From positions 62,700,397 to 62,764,396 of the forward strand of contig NC_037088.1 in NCBI RefSeq assembly GCF_002994745.2: 64,000 nt of DNA, read 5' to 3'. The DNA comes from Rosa chinensis (taxonomy: Eukaryota; Streptophyta; Magnoliopsida; Rosales; Rosaceae). Below, piece by piece: positions 25,005 to 36,400 of this stretch. A program made the translations under genes and the position numbers. Below the pieces are notes generated by a model that was not told where the DNA came from, made no database searches, and saw nothing but the letters and a program-made list of their open reading frames with translations. The stretch's first letter is position 1. Each line of letters opens with the position of its first letter.

Positions 25005-25302
25005 AGAAGTAGCGCTGCTTAAAGATTAAACAACTTGCAGTCACCATGTATTCAGTCCTCCGTATGATTTTAAGTTTCACTTTTGGCTTGAGTAAAAAGA
25101 TGAATTCAAGAACTAAGCCCACTATGTACCAAATTTCAAATTATGTGAATATATAAAGAGAGCTGTGCTCGGATGTCTATTTAACTTCAAAATCAGATCT
25201 CTAATTATCCATCCACAGCATCTACCTCTTCAGGCTATATCAGCTACTTCTATAAGCAACACCATAAACATTCAAACAGCGTCACTAAACAAACAAAAAA
25301 TT

Positions 25303-27413
25303 TCAACCGGAAGATTTAATTGTTTCAGTAACTTTTCGGATTCGATCTATAACTACAGGAACATCCTCAGGCATCAAGCTGGTAAAACAACACCTGAACC
25401 ATCCTGGTTCTATGCAGTGGCAGGCTGACCCAGGAGTCACGTTGATCTTGGCAATGTTCAGCAGGTTATCCCATAATTCGAGTTCCCCTTTCTCACCATA
25501 GGAGGGAATTAACCCACTCATATCGGCCCAACAGTATAAACCAGCACTGCTCTTTGCACACTTGATTCCTAATTGTTGCAAACCATCCACAAATAAATCG
25601 TACATATGTTGTATCCTCCTTTTGTTGATGTCTAGGTATTCCTGAATGAATCCAGTATCCAAGAGCATTGAAATAATAAGGCGCTGCGTCGGAGCAGAAA
25701 TGGGAGAAAATCTTGTTAACCTTTTTGCAGCGGCCAGAACACTATCATTATATGAATATATAACCCCAATCCTAAAGCCCGGAATAGATAGGTCCTTTGA
25801 TAACCCATATATTATGTGAACTCTGTTCTTCTCAAAATCTTCTGTCTCAACAATTTCTGCCATGCTCACAAACTCCTCGCTTCCATACATAGACCCAGCA
25901 AAGATCTCATCAGAGATAATATGAATGTTCTTCTCTTGGGCAAAGTCTAGAAGACTGCACAGTGTTTCCCTTGAAACTAAATTGCCAACAGGATTCGAAG
26001 GGTTAGAAATTAGAATTCCCTGTACTTTCACCCCTCGTTTTCTAGCCTGACTGTATGCTTGTTCAAGAACGGTTATATTTAAAGTGAAGTTGTCAGTGCT
26101 GCGACAGTGAACGGGAATAAGCTCCACTCCTGTTCGCCATCTCAAATCCCGGTCAAAACTGCACATTGGTTTGCAAATTAAATACCATACAAGATTTGTG
26201 CAAATAATCATTACATCAGAATCGATTCTCCCATATTCTTATCATTATTAAGCTCAACCGTGAGAAAAACAAATCTTACCCCGGATAATACGGCGTAGGA
26301 ACAAGAAATGCATTTCCATGGTCTGCTAAGCAGAAACTCAATATCTCAACTGCCGGGGTTGCACCAGCTGTTAACACTAGTTGCGACGGATCAAATGGCA
26401 CTGATCTTCGCATCACCTGGGACATGAAATTAGCCATAGCCTGCAACCACCACAACAATCAACCCCATTAGAAATTCGAAACAAGCACAACTCTCCCGAA
26501 ATACAACAATCATCTCTGAAGTTTCCCAAGTCACAAAACTCAATAAAATCTCATTAAATAATCAACTATTCGTTACTTAAGAATCAATCACCACCAAGTA
26601 GGTCACAGTTTTGAGGTTTCACTCTCAAGTCTCAACACAATGTAGCATCAAACATTACAAATTAGTAAATGAACCAAGTAACGTATCACAAATTTGGTAG
26701 TGCTACATTCTAACTAAAGCTTTCATCATACCACTTTCAGCTCAGCAAATCCATCAAACGGCTGGTACGCCGCAATCCCGGCAATGCTCAAATCACCACC
26801 GTTGGTTCCCAATATCGACTCCGTCCAATTCTCCGACACCCATTTCTCAATCAAATCAAAACACAGCTACAATCACAAAAAAGAACAAAATATTTAATAA
26901 TTGGGAAAGAAAAAAAAAACAAATTTATCATAAAGTTTCATACTTTAAAAAATTACTGACCCTATTTTCAGACAATCCGAGCTGAATAACCCCATTCGGA
27001 TTATCCACACTATGATACGGGTCATCCAGAACCCTATCCAGCCCGATATAATACGGCGACTCGTTGGGCTTGGCAATCGGGTCGGCCCGGGAGGAGACCC
27101 GGACCCGGCCGATGGATCCGCGGCCGGACAGGCTGGAGCGCGACGAGGATCGGTGGAGCTCGGGGAGGTTGGAGGAGGAGGGAGAAGGCGGGTCCGGGTC
27201 GGGTTGGGAGGGACGGTGACGTTTGAGGTAGAGCTGGAGGAAGTAGAAGAGAGCGCAGGGGATGAGAGAGCCGAGGATGAGGCCTCCGCGGCCTTGGACG
27301 ACGCCTTGGAGAGGGACGATGAGTCTCATGGCGGTGGTGGATGCGGCGGGATTTTCGTCGTTGTTGTCTTCGTCGTCGTCGGAGGAGGTTTCGGGTTTGC
27401 GGGTTCGGGTCAT
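25303..27413 (-). CDS. ACS12: ACS10/ACS12-type aminotransferase (ACC synthase-like, membrane-anchored)
   Basis: Four exons (26961-27413, 26732-26866, 26280-26440, 25303-26158), 534 residues. An acidic N-terminal tail (about 1-25) precedes a probable membrane segment (about 43-63, [18 protein letters not shown]) and a Pro/Ser/Arg-rich linker, then a fold-type I PLP enzyme: [33 protein letters not shown] (301-309), ISDEIFAG, and the PLP lysine at about 371 in [13 protein letters not shown]. True ACC synthases lack the membrane-type N-terminal extension. In Arabidopsis, ACS10 and ACS12 carry it and were reported to be amino acid aminotransferases without ACC synthase activity, so ethylene synthesis should not be assumed. 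Position matches At5g51690 (ACS12). Exon 1 is unusually GC-rich, so long antisense frames appear over it. The start is the ATG followed by TRTRKPE. Confidence 0.92.
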
Positions 27414-28221
27414 GGGTTTGGGCGCCGGAGGAGTTGGTTGGAGAGAGTGAGAGTGGCTTGAGTGGGAGGGAAGTGTCTGCTTTGTTGTTGCGGAGGCAAT
27501 AGATTTTTTTTTGGGGCCAAGCGTATAAACTTGGGCCTAGGGTGGGCTCGGCCTCAGGTTTCACATTTTCTATTTATATTTCAGGTTCTCTAATCTCTAT
27601 TATTTATTTATTAATTATTGCCGACAATTTTATGTTTTCCAAGAGATCTTCTAAATGAATGGCAAGAATCAACATCACATGCATCGTAAAATTTTAAAAC
27701 ATCAGCTAAAGTTTAAAGCTATTCAACTATTTATTTAAAAGTCATCAGTTGGTCATTAAATATAAGATCCTTATTAAAAACTCTCTTTATGTATTCTATT
27801 GTCGATAAAATTTCATCACTATAAATTGTACAACTTCACCAACACATATTTCATCCCGGAGGTTTCTCATATACTCATCAATTTTTTTTGCCGATGACAT
27901 TTCATCAGTATAGGTGGTTTGCAATGAAATTTTGTCATTATAGACATTTTTTTATGCACTTTAGGTGATGAATATCTAGCCGCTACAAGTATTTTGATAT
28001 CTACATACACTTTTGCATATGAAATTTTGTTGGTGTATGTATTTTGACAATGAATGTCATTGTTATAAATATTTTTGCCGATGAAAGATTCCACAATAAA
28101 GGTATTACTATATGTAAAATATATATATATATATTTGGTGAAATTACTATATGTAAGATTTGACCTTCGTGTGTGGTTTCACTGGTTTGCATTCCATATT
28201 TTCTGATGACAAGGAATCAAT
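27414..28221. other. Interval between the aminotransferase promoter and the NLR 3' end
   Basis: The first 200 bases upstream of the aminotransferase ATG should contain its 5' UTR and promoter. Most of the rest is an array of diverged repeats, listed next. No gene was seen. Confidence 0.6.
27620..28110. repeat. Diverged palindromic repeat array, CACTA-type subterminal look
   Basis: Variants of a roughly 30-bp unit, TTGCCGATGAAATTTCATCA then GTATAG, recur: GCCGACAATTTTATG near 27621, TGTCGATAAAATTTCATCAC near 27801, TGCCGATGACATTTCATCAG near 27889, AATGAAATTTTGTCATTATA near 27920, and further copies to 28090. Arrays built on cGACGAAATTTcGTCGgTATA-like units are typical of the subterminal regions of plant CACTA (En/Spm) transposons. 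No CACTA terminus or target duplication was found, so this is a remnant at most. Confidence 0.5.
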
Positions 28222-31116
28222 TTACAGCTCTAAATATATGCGTTCCGTAGTTGGGACTGGTGCAGAACTATTGGAATGAAGCAGTGTGTGAGTTTCATAT
28301 ATGTCACACCTTGGCCCTAACTTGTAACTAAAGAGAACATCCGTAACATGCTCAACAACCCAATAATGCTGGCCATCCATTCCACGTCTGAAAGCTTCAG
28401 GCATGTCAACAAATCTAAGAGTTCTTAGATCTCTCAAGTGGTGGATTCCAGAGGGAACCTCCTTCAGTTGTGGTGAAGGCCCAAGTTGTAGCTCTTGGAG
28501 AAGAGGCATAACCCCATTGTCAATAATCAGTGAATTTAGTCCCTCCAAGTGCTTGAGTTTTAGCAACTTCAGTTTCTGAAATCCTCCTTCCTCAAAATGC
28601 AGCTGCACTCCGTCATATGCCTTGTATGAGAGTCCAAGCTCCAACAAGTTGGGCAGATTTTGAAGGGCTTTTAGTGGGTCATCTCTTAACCTTGACCAGA
28701 AAATCCTCAACTTGACTAGATGCTCTAGCTTAGAAATCCAACTCGGTAACTTCTCTAGACGCCCCTTCAAGTAGAGAAACCGAATGGATTCTGGTGGAGT
28801 CGAAATGGACTGTACATCAAGGACTTCATCCTCGCCCATTGCGCATACTTCTAGAGATTCAAGGTGGTTCATATTTTCAATAGAAGCACATAGAGCCTGT
28901 CCATCTTCACATCTCAAGTTTTTTAGGCCCAACTTTCTCAGCTGCCTTAACTTTCTCAGTTCTTGAATTAGCCTGATCCCTCCATGGTTTGCATCCACAT
29001 GGTATAGCTTTTGCAAAGCTAGCAAGCACCCTACACCATCATCTATCATCACTCCACGTTCGTAACTCATGCTAAAGTTTTTCTTGTAGTCACAATAGCA
29101 GGCCAAAATATGTCGCAACTTAAGAAGCTTATTGAGCTTTGCTGGTATTTCACACACAAGAGACTGTTTTAGATCCAGGGTTTCTAAATTTTGCAGCTTA
29201 GCTATGGATTTTGGCAGCAGCTTCACCTTTGTATTACGTAGGCTTAAGTACCTCAAGTAGTATAAACTCCCCACATACTTAGGAAGATGCTGTATTGGAG
29301 CGTCTGCAAAATCCAATACCTTCAGAAGCTTAAAGTTTGCACTGATTGTGTTGAGAAAAGAGTAGTTGGGCCATTCATCTTGGTTGAAAGTAAAAACAGA
29401 ACGGATATGAGACTGTTCGATGCTTTTGCTTCCCAACGCATCAGAGAGGCTGCTGTCTATGGAGAGGCGTCGAGTGGTTGGAGTAAAAGTAGAGTCATCT
29501 TCTGATAACATGTGACAGAAGCTCGAATCCAATGCCTTTCTAAGGAAGACTTCACGCAAGAGGTCATGAACTCGGCAGCTTCTGGCTTTTCCATCAATGT
29601 AAACTTTTGATACTTGAACCAGGCTTCTATGGATTAGCTCAGTCAAATATCCCTCTGCAACCTCCTCCAATGTCTTCCCCTTTGTCACTTTCACAAAGCC
29701 TTCAGCTATCCACAATCGTACTAGTCTTATGCAGCTAATAGAGTAATCCTCAGGAAATATGCCAAAGTATAAAACACAGGATTTGAGGTAATATGGTAGA
29801 TGATGATAGCTGAGGGATAAGATTCTTGTGAGGCTTGAGAGATGGGGATTATTTTCCAACTCTGAGCTGAGGCTGTCGTACAACTTTTTCCATTCAGACA
29901 AAACTTTAGCTTTGGTTGACAGAAGACCACCTAGAGAAACAATTGCCAAAGGTAACCCTTCACATTTTTTAACCATTCTAAGAGACAACCCCTCCAACTC
30001 TGGAGGACATTTACCCTCCAATTGATCAAATTGAAATGCCTTTCTACAAAATAATTCCCATGCCTTGTCTGGAGATAGAGGTTGCAAATAATGAACATGA
30101 ACAAAACTAGACCTTTTGCAAAAATCAGCAACATCTTTAATCCTGGTAGTGATCATTATTCTTCCACCTTTATCATTATCCGGTAAAGCATGTTCTATAG
30201 CCCCCCAGAAATCAACATTCCACACATCATCAAACACAACCACATACCTCTTTTGCTGTAAATATTCTCTTGATTTTCTGATTAGGGACTCCTCATCCAT
30301 TGCATCAACCCCGTGGGGGATATACTCCTGCCTCGCCTTGTAGAATTGCATTATCATCATCCTCAGAACATCCTCAATCCTGTATAACTGTGACACTGTA
30401 ATCCAAGCATAGCAGTCAAAGTGCTCTATCACCACTTGGTTATCATAGACTTTCTTGGCAAGGGTGGTCTTACCAAGTCCTCCCATGCCAACCACTGATA
30501 TCACAGCACGCGTTGACGATGATAATGATGATGCTGCTCCTCCTCCTTGTACAAACCAAGTAATCAGCTCATCTCTGGCAGATTCAATACCCACAACTTG
30601 GGCTTCCTCAATGAAAAGGGAAGCCATTCGAGGGTCATGCCACCGCCGCGAGTTAATAGTCCTTTCACCACCTTGCTCAGTCGAATTAAAGCCATATCTT
30701 TCACTTCTTGCCTTAACATCACAAACCAATGTCTTCATACCCTCGATTTTCAAAGCCATCTCCTCCTCTGGTTTCATTTTCTGCACGAACCAAGTAACTT
30801 TTCGGAGAAGACCGAGGAATCCACGTTCTTGATGCTTCTTCGTGATGCGTAGCAAATATTCATCAATGACATCTTCTATGTGATAAGCTGCTTCCCTTAC
30901 TTGTTTAACCCAAGTTGCGCTGCTTTCATTGATATTGATCACCTCCCCTTCTCTTGCTGCCTTTGCATCTGCATCCCTCAAGAATGATCGAATGCTCTCG
31001 AGCTCATCTCGGATGCAAGAAATTTCCTTGTGTACATCTCTCGAGATTTTTGCTTCTGTGGTGACGAGAAATGAAATTAACTTATCGATCACAAAGCATA
31101 CAACTGATTCAGCCAT
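28222..31116 (-). CDS. CC-NBS-LRR immune receptor (RPM1-like), single exon
   Basis: 964 residues without interruption. An N-terminal Rx-type coiled coil contains the EDVID motif (81-85). The NB-ARC domain follows: P-loop GMGGLGKTT (210-218), kinase-2 VVVFDDVWN (292-300), RNBS-B-like RIMITTRIKDVA (319-330), GLPLAI (387-392), and an MHD-type motif as VHD (516-518). About 12-15 imperfect leucine-rich repeats run from about 540 to 940. This is the RPM1-like CNL class, which detects pathogen effectors and triggers cell death through a membrane resistosome. All nucleotide-binding motifs are intact, so the gene is probably functional. A TATA-like run lies about 35-40 bases before the ATG, which is close for a plant promoter. 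It interrupts a gene order shared with Arabidopsis and lies about 17 kb from RAR1. Confidence 0.96.
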   Translation of the reverse strand: MAESVVCFVIDKLISFLVTTEAKISRDVHKEISCIRDELESIRSFLRDADAKAAREGEVININESSATWVKQVREAAYHIEDVIDEYLLRITKKHQERGFLGLLRKVTWFVQKMKPEEEMALKIEGMKTLVCDVKARSERYGFNSTEQGGERTINSRRWHDPRMASLFIEEAQVVGIESARDELITWFVQGGGAASSLSSSTRAVISVVGMGGLGKTTLAKKVYDNQVVIEHFDCYAWITVSQLYRIEDVLRMMIMQFYKARQEYIPHGVDAMDEESLIRKSREYLQQKRYVVVFDDVWNVDFWGAIEHALPDNDKGGRIMITTRIKDVADFCKRSSFVHVHYLQPLSPDKAWELFCRKAFQFDQLEGKCPPELEGLSLRMVKKCEGLPLAIVSLGGLLSTKAKVLSEWKKLYDSLSSELENNPHLSSLTRILSLSYHHLPYYLKSCVLYFGIFPEDYSISCIRLVRLWIAEGFVKVTKGKTLEEVAEGYLTELIHRSLVQVSKVYIDGKARSCRVHDLLREVFLRKALDSSFCHMLSEDDSTFTPTTRRLSIDSSLSDALGSKSIEQSHIRSVFTFNQDEWPNYSFLNTISANFKLLKVLDFADAPIQHLPKYVGSLYYLRYLSLRNTKVKLLPKSIAKLQNLETLDLKQSLVCEIPAKLNKLLKLRHILACYCDYKKNFSMSYERGVMIDDGVGCLLALQKLYHVDANHGGIRLIQELRKLRQLRKLGLKNLRCEDGQALCASIENMNHLESLEVCAMGEDEVLDVQSISTPPESIRFLYLKGRLEKLPSWISKLEHLVKLRIFWSRLRDDPLKALQNLPNLLELGLSYKAYDGVQLHFEEGGFQKLKLLKLKHLEGLNSLIIDNGVMPLLQELQLGPSPQLKEVPSGIHHLRDLRTLRFVDMPEAFRRGMDGQHYWVVEHVTDVLFSYKLGPRCDIYETHTLLHSNSSAPVPTTERIYLEL
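30468..30489 (-). promoter_or_regulatory. Candidate miR482/miR2118 target site in the NLR P-loop
   Basis: The 22 bases on the plus strand opposite the GMGGLGK-coding region read much like a mature miR482/2118 family member (…CCTCCCATGCC). That family targets exactly this P-loop stretch of NLR mRNAs and triggers phased siRNAs. The match rests on remembered consensus sequences, so pairing quality is unscored. Confidence 0.4.
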
Positions 31117-31148
31117 TTCCTTTTAGCGCCTTGTTCAAAAGTAAGCTG

Positions 31149-31157
31149 TATATATAT
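31149..31157 (-). promoter_or_regulatory. TATA-like run upstream of the NLR
   Basis: TATATATAT in a minus-strand position 33-41 bases before the NLR ATG. If used as a TATA box it would leave almost no 5' UTR, so the true promoter may lie further upstream. Confidence 0.3.
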
Positions 31158-31457
31158 GAGGAGATCCAGAACTCTATATGAATCAAATCTGTTTCTTTTC
31201 TTTGTGTAAGGAACCAAGGACGACTTTTTGGTTGCTATATATATATATATCACGCTATCAGCTATGTTAACACAAGGAAATTTCAACCCCGTCTTTTTCA
31301 TGATTCTTGCCTTCTGGGTCAGGTTTCATTTTCGTTGATTAATTCAAAGGGGTGGAACTTCTGACTTTGAAAATGCCATTTTGCACTCAAATCTTTCTCT
31401 TGCATTGACTTTGGGCCTGGACCCACTTGGACCTGGTTTATTTGTTTTTTTATATGT

Positions 31458-31763
31458 TTTTTTTTTTTAAATGGGTTTGGAACCCAACCTAGCTGGGAGG
31501 CTCAGCCCTACTCCAGGTTTCATTTATTAAACTAATAGTAGAATTTTGCATCGGGGGGACATAAAACCTTAACCCCGAGCTACAGTAGAACAATTGCAAT
31601 AATCCTCATAGAGAACATCTTGAATGATTGTAGGTGTCTCATCTAACCATACATCATCAATAAAACCACTACTAATGTTGGTTAGTATTTTTGCGCTATA
31701 CGAGAGCAATAAGTCAGATATTAGTAATGTAGGGCGAGTCGAGTTTTTTGCCTGTGTGTGCAC
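31458..31763 (-). mobile_element. LINE 3' fragment, minus orientation
   Basis: On the minus strand the sequence reads ETPTIIQDVLYEDYCNCSTV, the C-terminal tail of LINE ORF2, followed by a 3' region with the same GGTTCCAAACCC-like end as the copy at 17.2 kb and a poly-A tail (poly-T at 31458-31469). 5'-truncated and broken by stops. Confidence 0.7.
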
Positions 31764-32175
31764 TTAAAGTGCCTTGTTTGTTTTGGGTAGGCGGCAAATT
31801 CTTTACTTTGTCAAATGGTCGCAACCTCCTAGTGGTAGGATGAGACTAAATGTCGTCGGATTTATCCTCTTGCAGCAACATAGTAGGAAAGCTGGGTTGT
31901 TGGTAATTATGCTACGTTGTAATCATGTTACATATCGAGTTATCTTTCCGTTATGTTACCACTATATCAAAGCAAATAAAGTAGCCAGTAGAGCACTTTG
32001 CTAGTTGGTGCCTGGTTGAATACTTTTTTTCGGTAGAGACTCCTGATATTATTTTATGATGTTCTCTAGATGCTTATTGTAATCAGGGGTTTAGGCTCAA
32101 TGCCTCCCCTGTATTCGACAATTTCATTAGTCACGGCTTGAGGGCAGCAACACCAGTAATTTATTTTTAAAAAAA
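31764..32175 (+). mobile_element. LINE 3' fragment, plus orientation, RNase H-like region
   Basis: The plus strand reads FVKWSQPPSGRMRLNVVGF, a decayed form of the W-x-P-P-x-G-x-x-K-x-N-V-D-G start of the LINE RNase H-like domain. It continues to HYIKANKVASRALC, the equivalent of the VYREANxVAxxLA segment, with stops after it. A short A-rich tract near 32166-32175 may be the tail. It abuts the minus-strand LINE copy head to head. Confidence 0.6.
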
Positions 32176-32888
32176 ATTATTTGTTGTCTCAAGCAAACTA
32201 AACTGCTAGATATATTTAAGAACGTGAATAAAGATTTTATAGGAATTAGGAAGTATCATGACAATGTACGTAAAACATGACATAGATCATTTAGGAACAA
32301 GTGAGAAAGAGAGGAATTCTAAAGCACTAATCGTACAAAGTATATTTGCTATATATGATTGTATCGACATTCCATAATGTAATAAGTTGTATATTGTCCG
32401 ACTCAAGGTTGGATCTACCCAAATTTTCAGGTATAAAATATACACTACATGTATTATATAGTTGATTAGAGATCTATAACTGCACTGTTGGCTAAGGTGC
32501 TCACCTTCAAACTTTGGGGTTTCTTTTTTCTTCGTTCATTTTTCTTTTATACTGGCGTTGCGCTAAATTTTCTTATTACTTTTATAAAAAAAAACAAAAC
32601 AATCCAGCCCACTTCAGTTTTAAATTCTGAATCCACCACTGATTCAACTCCAAATCTCATGTACAAAATTTATCTAATATCGGGTATTCATTCACAGCAG
32701 TAAACAACCACAATACCGATTGCTGCATTGAATGGTTGAAATAAAAAAGGACAGTTACGAAAAAGGAAACAACTTTGTACAAGGAATTTCGAAATTAATT
32801 TCTTGGCTACAATAGGTAACTAAGTTACTAATTTCGGACAAAAAAATATAAAAAGGTAACTAAGTAACTAATGAAATTAAATTTCCAT

Positions 32889-32896
32889 TTTGGCGC
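32889..32896 (+). promoter_or_regulatory. E2F-type site upstream of the TPX2-like gene
   Basis: TTTGGCGC matches the plant E2F consensus TTTSSCGC exactly, 530 bases upstream of the TPX2-like ATG. A related palindrome, TTTCCCGGGAAA, occurs at 33192-33203. Both fit a gene of the cell-division programme; no binding evidence is available. Confidence 0.45.
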
Positions 32897-33427
32897 GTAG
32901 CTGGCACTGCACTGGAGGGGGTTGTGGATCCCTCTCAGTAGAAAAATATTGGACCCTTGTTCTCAAACTTCGGCGCTAAAAAAACAACACCTAGCTTCAT
33001 CCTCAACCTTTCTCCTCCTCCCTTCTGTCTTCATCTCTTTCCTTTCTTTGCTTCTTTAAACCAGCTTCGAGATTTTCGCCGTCAACAATTCAAAACCAAA
33101 ACTTTCACTTCTTCCCTCATAAAATCCCAATTAGGGTTTTTCCCAGATCATTTCTATATCTACGTAATATTAAGTTTCTCTCCCTCTCGGATTTCCCGGG
33201 AAACTTTTTTTGAAGCCGAGGGGGGGAAATCCTAGTCTCATAAATGTTGTTTTTGCCTAGTCAATGGTTTCGTGTCCGATTTCGATAGAGGGAAAATCAA
33301 AATGTCCTCTTCATCACGAGGAATATAGAGTGGCAACCTTTTGGAATGTCAAAGTAATTCGATTTTGACATTGCAATTCGCTTGTTACTTTGCCTGAGAC
33401 GGTGTTCGGAGGCTAAGAAAGAGAGAT

Positions 33428-36400
33428 ATGGACGACGAAGAAATGATGGAGTTTGTTAAGGAGGCTTTCGAGGGTGAAGAAATTGACATGGATTATGAGT
33501 TCGACGCGCCTAGGTTCTATGATTTTACAACGCTTGAAACCGATTGGGAGGCTGAAGTGGCTGAAGATTGGTTCAGATACGCCGGAAGTTATCCTTCGTC
33601 TCGTAAGCAATTTACAGAGCTCGTTAAATATTTGATCACATTTCTAGAAATGGAAGTGGATGATTTTGAATCACTAGCAATATCCTATTGTCTGTTCTTG
33701 ACAAAAAGAAAATAGGCATGCAATCCATGCATGCATTGAATTATAAATGCTGGTTAGTGGCAAAGCTTTGTAATTTTAGAATTTTTTTATGTTGGTTCTT
33801 TTGTTTATTATTGTTAGTTTGAACTGTATGGAACTCTAACCCAGGTCTTATGCTTCTCAATCTAGAGAGGTAACATTGTTACTCGCAGTGCTATACAAAG
33901 TGAGACATTAATAGTTTCTATGTGATTATTTGAATATTTCAGCTTTTATCGTGAGATTGTTGAATTGGCACAAAGGCAATTCTCTTGAGGAAACAACGGA
34001 CACCTCTGCGGAATTCAAAGATGTTGAATGCATTAAATGTGCTAGCATCGAGTCGAAGAATAGCATGGAAGCTGAGGGTTCTTCAATAGAAGATGATAGT
34101 AACGGAGGTATATGCATTAAAATTTACTAATATCAACTACTAAGTACAGCATTACAATATGATCACACAACCCATTTTTTATTTCTTTGCCAAATTCTAT
34201 CTTGGCCGGGGAAGAATTTTATTTCATTCGAATCTGTTGGTTTTGATCTCATTTGTTCTTGTTTCTTTTATTCATTTTCTTTGTTACATAAGAAGCTTAA
34301 GTTTTCATATTTCTAACAGGAGTAAAATGCTCTAATAAAATGGATCAAGATACTCTAAAAGCTAAAACCAAGTCCTCGGTCAAGTCACCATCCATATCAA
34401 GGAGTTCAACTTTGATGAAACCCACAGCGAGTCAATTAGCCAAGGCAAAACAGCGTCGTCATGAAGTTCGACAATCTCACTCCAATCGATTATCGAGGAG
34501 GTGTTGATCTTTTTCTCTACTTCATCTTCTTTGGAAGAAAAAAAAAAATTAATTAAGCCTGCCTTGGACAGAAAGTGGCTGAATCATGTTTTGTTTCATT
34601 TCCTAGACACTTGTAAATACTGTAAATTGAATTCAATGATGGTTTATTTGCGGTATATCCTTCATTCTTATTGTTGGTGTTTGTGTTTCTTTTCTTCCAT
34701 TTTAAATTCTTAATTCCATAGGCTTGAGAAGAAGCTAGGGAAAGTCGCGGAGAATTCACCGAGTTCTCCATTATTCGATAGTGTAGCAACTAAAAGACAG
34801 AAGTTGGAGGCTGGCTATGTGCGGAAGGTACACTTACTTTACTTTTGAAATTCAGTGGCTTATCATACTTGGAATATGAATTTTTCTAGTGTTCTCTATA
34901 ATTTTTTGTGAAACAGGTTTCTCAACTTACGCATCAACCTCTTTGGTTACACAAGTCGCCAAAAAAGGTAATTTGCATACTGCATTAAGTCATAGCTCAT
35001 CAACTGTTTCTTCATCTTGATCTAAATCTGGTTCTGGTTCAACCATGGTTTCTACACTATACCATGTCAAACGAAATAGTCGTTATCAACGTTTTATCTA
35101 TGACTCTATGTCAACAATTATTTGTGGTTTTGTGCAGGTTGGAACTGCTGTAACGTCACCAAATGGTAGACCTAAAGTCACCATTCCTAGAGAACCAAAC
35201 TTGGAAACAGCACAAAGGGCACAAAGACGTAGGTACATTCACTTCTAGCTGGATTTTGGTAAAATATTGTTCACTATGGATGTTCGATACACGAATCTCT
35301 AATGTGAAAGAAATGTGCACTTTGGTTTTCAGGTATAAGACTATTGCGAAAGATGGAGAACAAGCAAAAGTAAGTGTCTATTCCCTTAACGCTCCTTTAG
35401 CAGAAACGTTTGTGCTTCAAGTCAATAGTATTTAGAAAGAAAATGAAAATTTTCATTTTCATAGATTTGGAAGACTGAAAACTTGTACAGTTCTATGATC
35501 TTACAGTTCAGTGATATTGGCTTTTGCAGATTATCAAGGAGCCTCCATGGACCCTGCCTAAGAAGAGCACACCACAAGCAAAAGAATTTCAAGTATTCAT
35601 ATAATATTTTATTCTATTTCTTACTACAATATATCCGCTTCACGATATTCGTAACACTTCTTTAATTCGATGCTATCAGGTGTTTTATTTCAGGACATCA
35701 CAAAGAGCTAAGCAAAGCACAGTCGATAATGTAATCCTTCAAATCTTGTTCCTTCCTTCATAAGGATGTACAACTTTCTGTTTCTACTCGCATGACCAAT
35801 TAATCGTTATTTCAGGTGACAAACACACCGATTTCTAGTTGTTTATCACCAACTGAAGCCACAGAGATTAAAGGGTAATTATTTCCGAGCTAAACCTAGA
35901 AATTGTATGTATCATATCTTGTGTCAATTGTATGGAATGATGTTGTTACTTCTTCACAGATCAAACTCTGCCTCTGCCAAGAGAGATAAATGCAAAGTAC
36001 TCTCTCTTAAAAAGAAGGTAATATCAGTCTATCCACTTCTGCAGCTTTGTATTAATCTTTCTCTGCAACCATTAAACCATGTTGTGCCTGATGCAGACAT
36101 TGTCAAGTAAGGAAGGAACTGGTGCTATCCCAAATCTCAAACAGGAAAGTAGACTACCAAGTCCAAGGGTATTAGTTACTTCTTCCTCTTTATTTTTTGG
36201 ACTGATTTTCTTTTTCCATGGTCATTTGTTTTCATTAATTATAGTCTTAATACCATTCTTTCACTTGCCCCTAGGAATTAAAGTTTGACAAGAGGTTTAT
36301 GAAGGAGCCACCAACAGATTTATTCAGCAAGGTACTTGCTATCTGATCTACATTTTGGAAAGAACAATTTTAAATGCTAATAAATAGGTTGTTCATTGTT

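Larger units (their letters stand above)
31117..33427. other. Divergent intergenic region between the NLR and TPX2-like genes
   Basis: No host coding sequence was seen. It contains two LINE pieces in head-to-head orientation (31458-32175), AT-rich filler, and, close to the TPX2-like start, E2F-like sites and a pyrimidine-rich leader region (32985-33240). Confidence 0.65.

Noticed and set aside
27012..27564. Long Gly/Arg- and Pro/Arg-rich frames over the first exon of the aminotransferase
   Set aside because: They are antisense or out-of-frame shadows of a GC-rich real exon; amino acid composition reflects the codon shadow and no domain is present.
30455..30852. Plus-strand frames of 125 and 101 residues within the NLR
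   Set aside because: Antisense shadows of the NB-ARC coding sequence.
28222..31116. NLR considered as a pseudogene
   Set aside because: The frame is open for 964 codons and every nucleotide-binding motif is intact.
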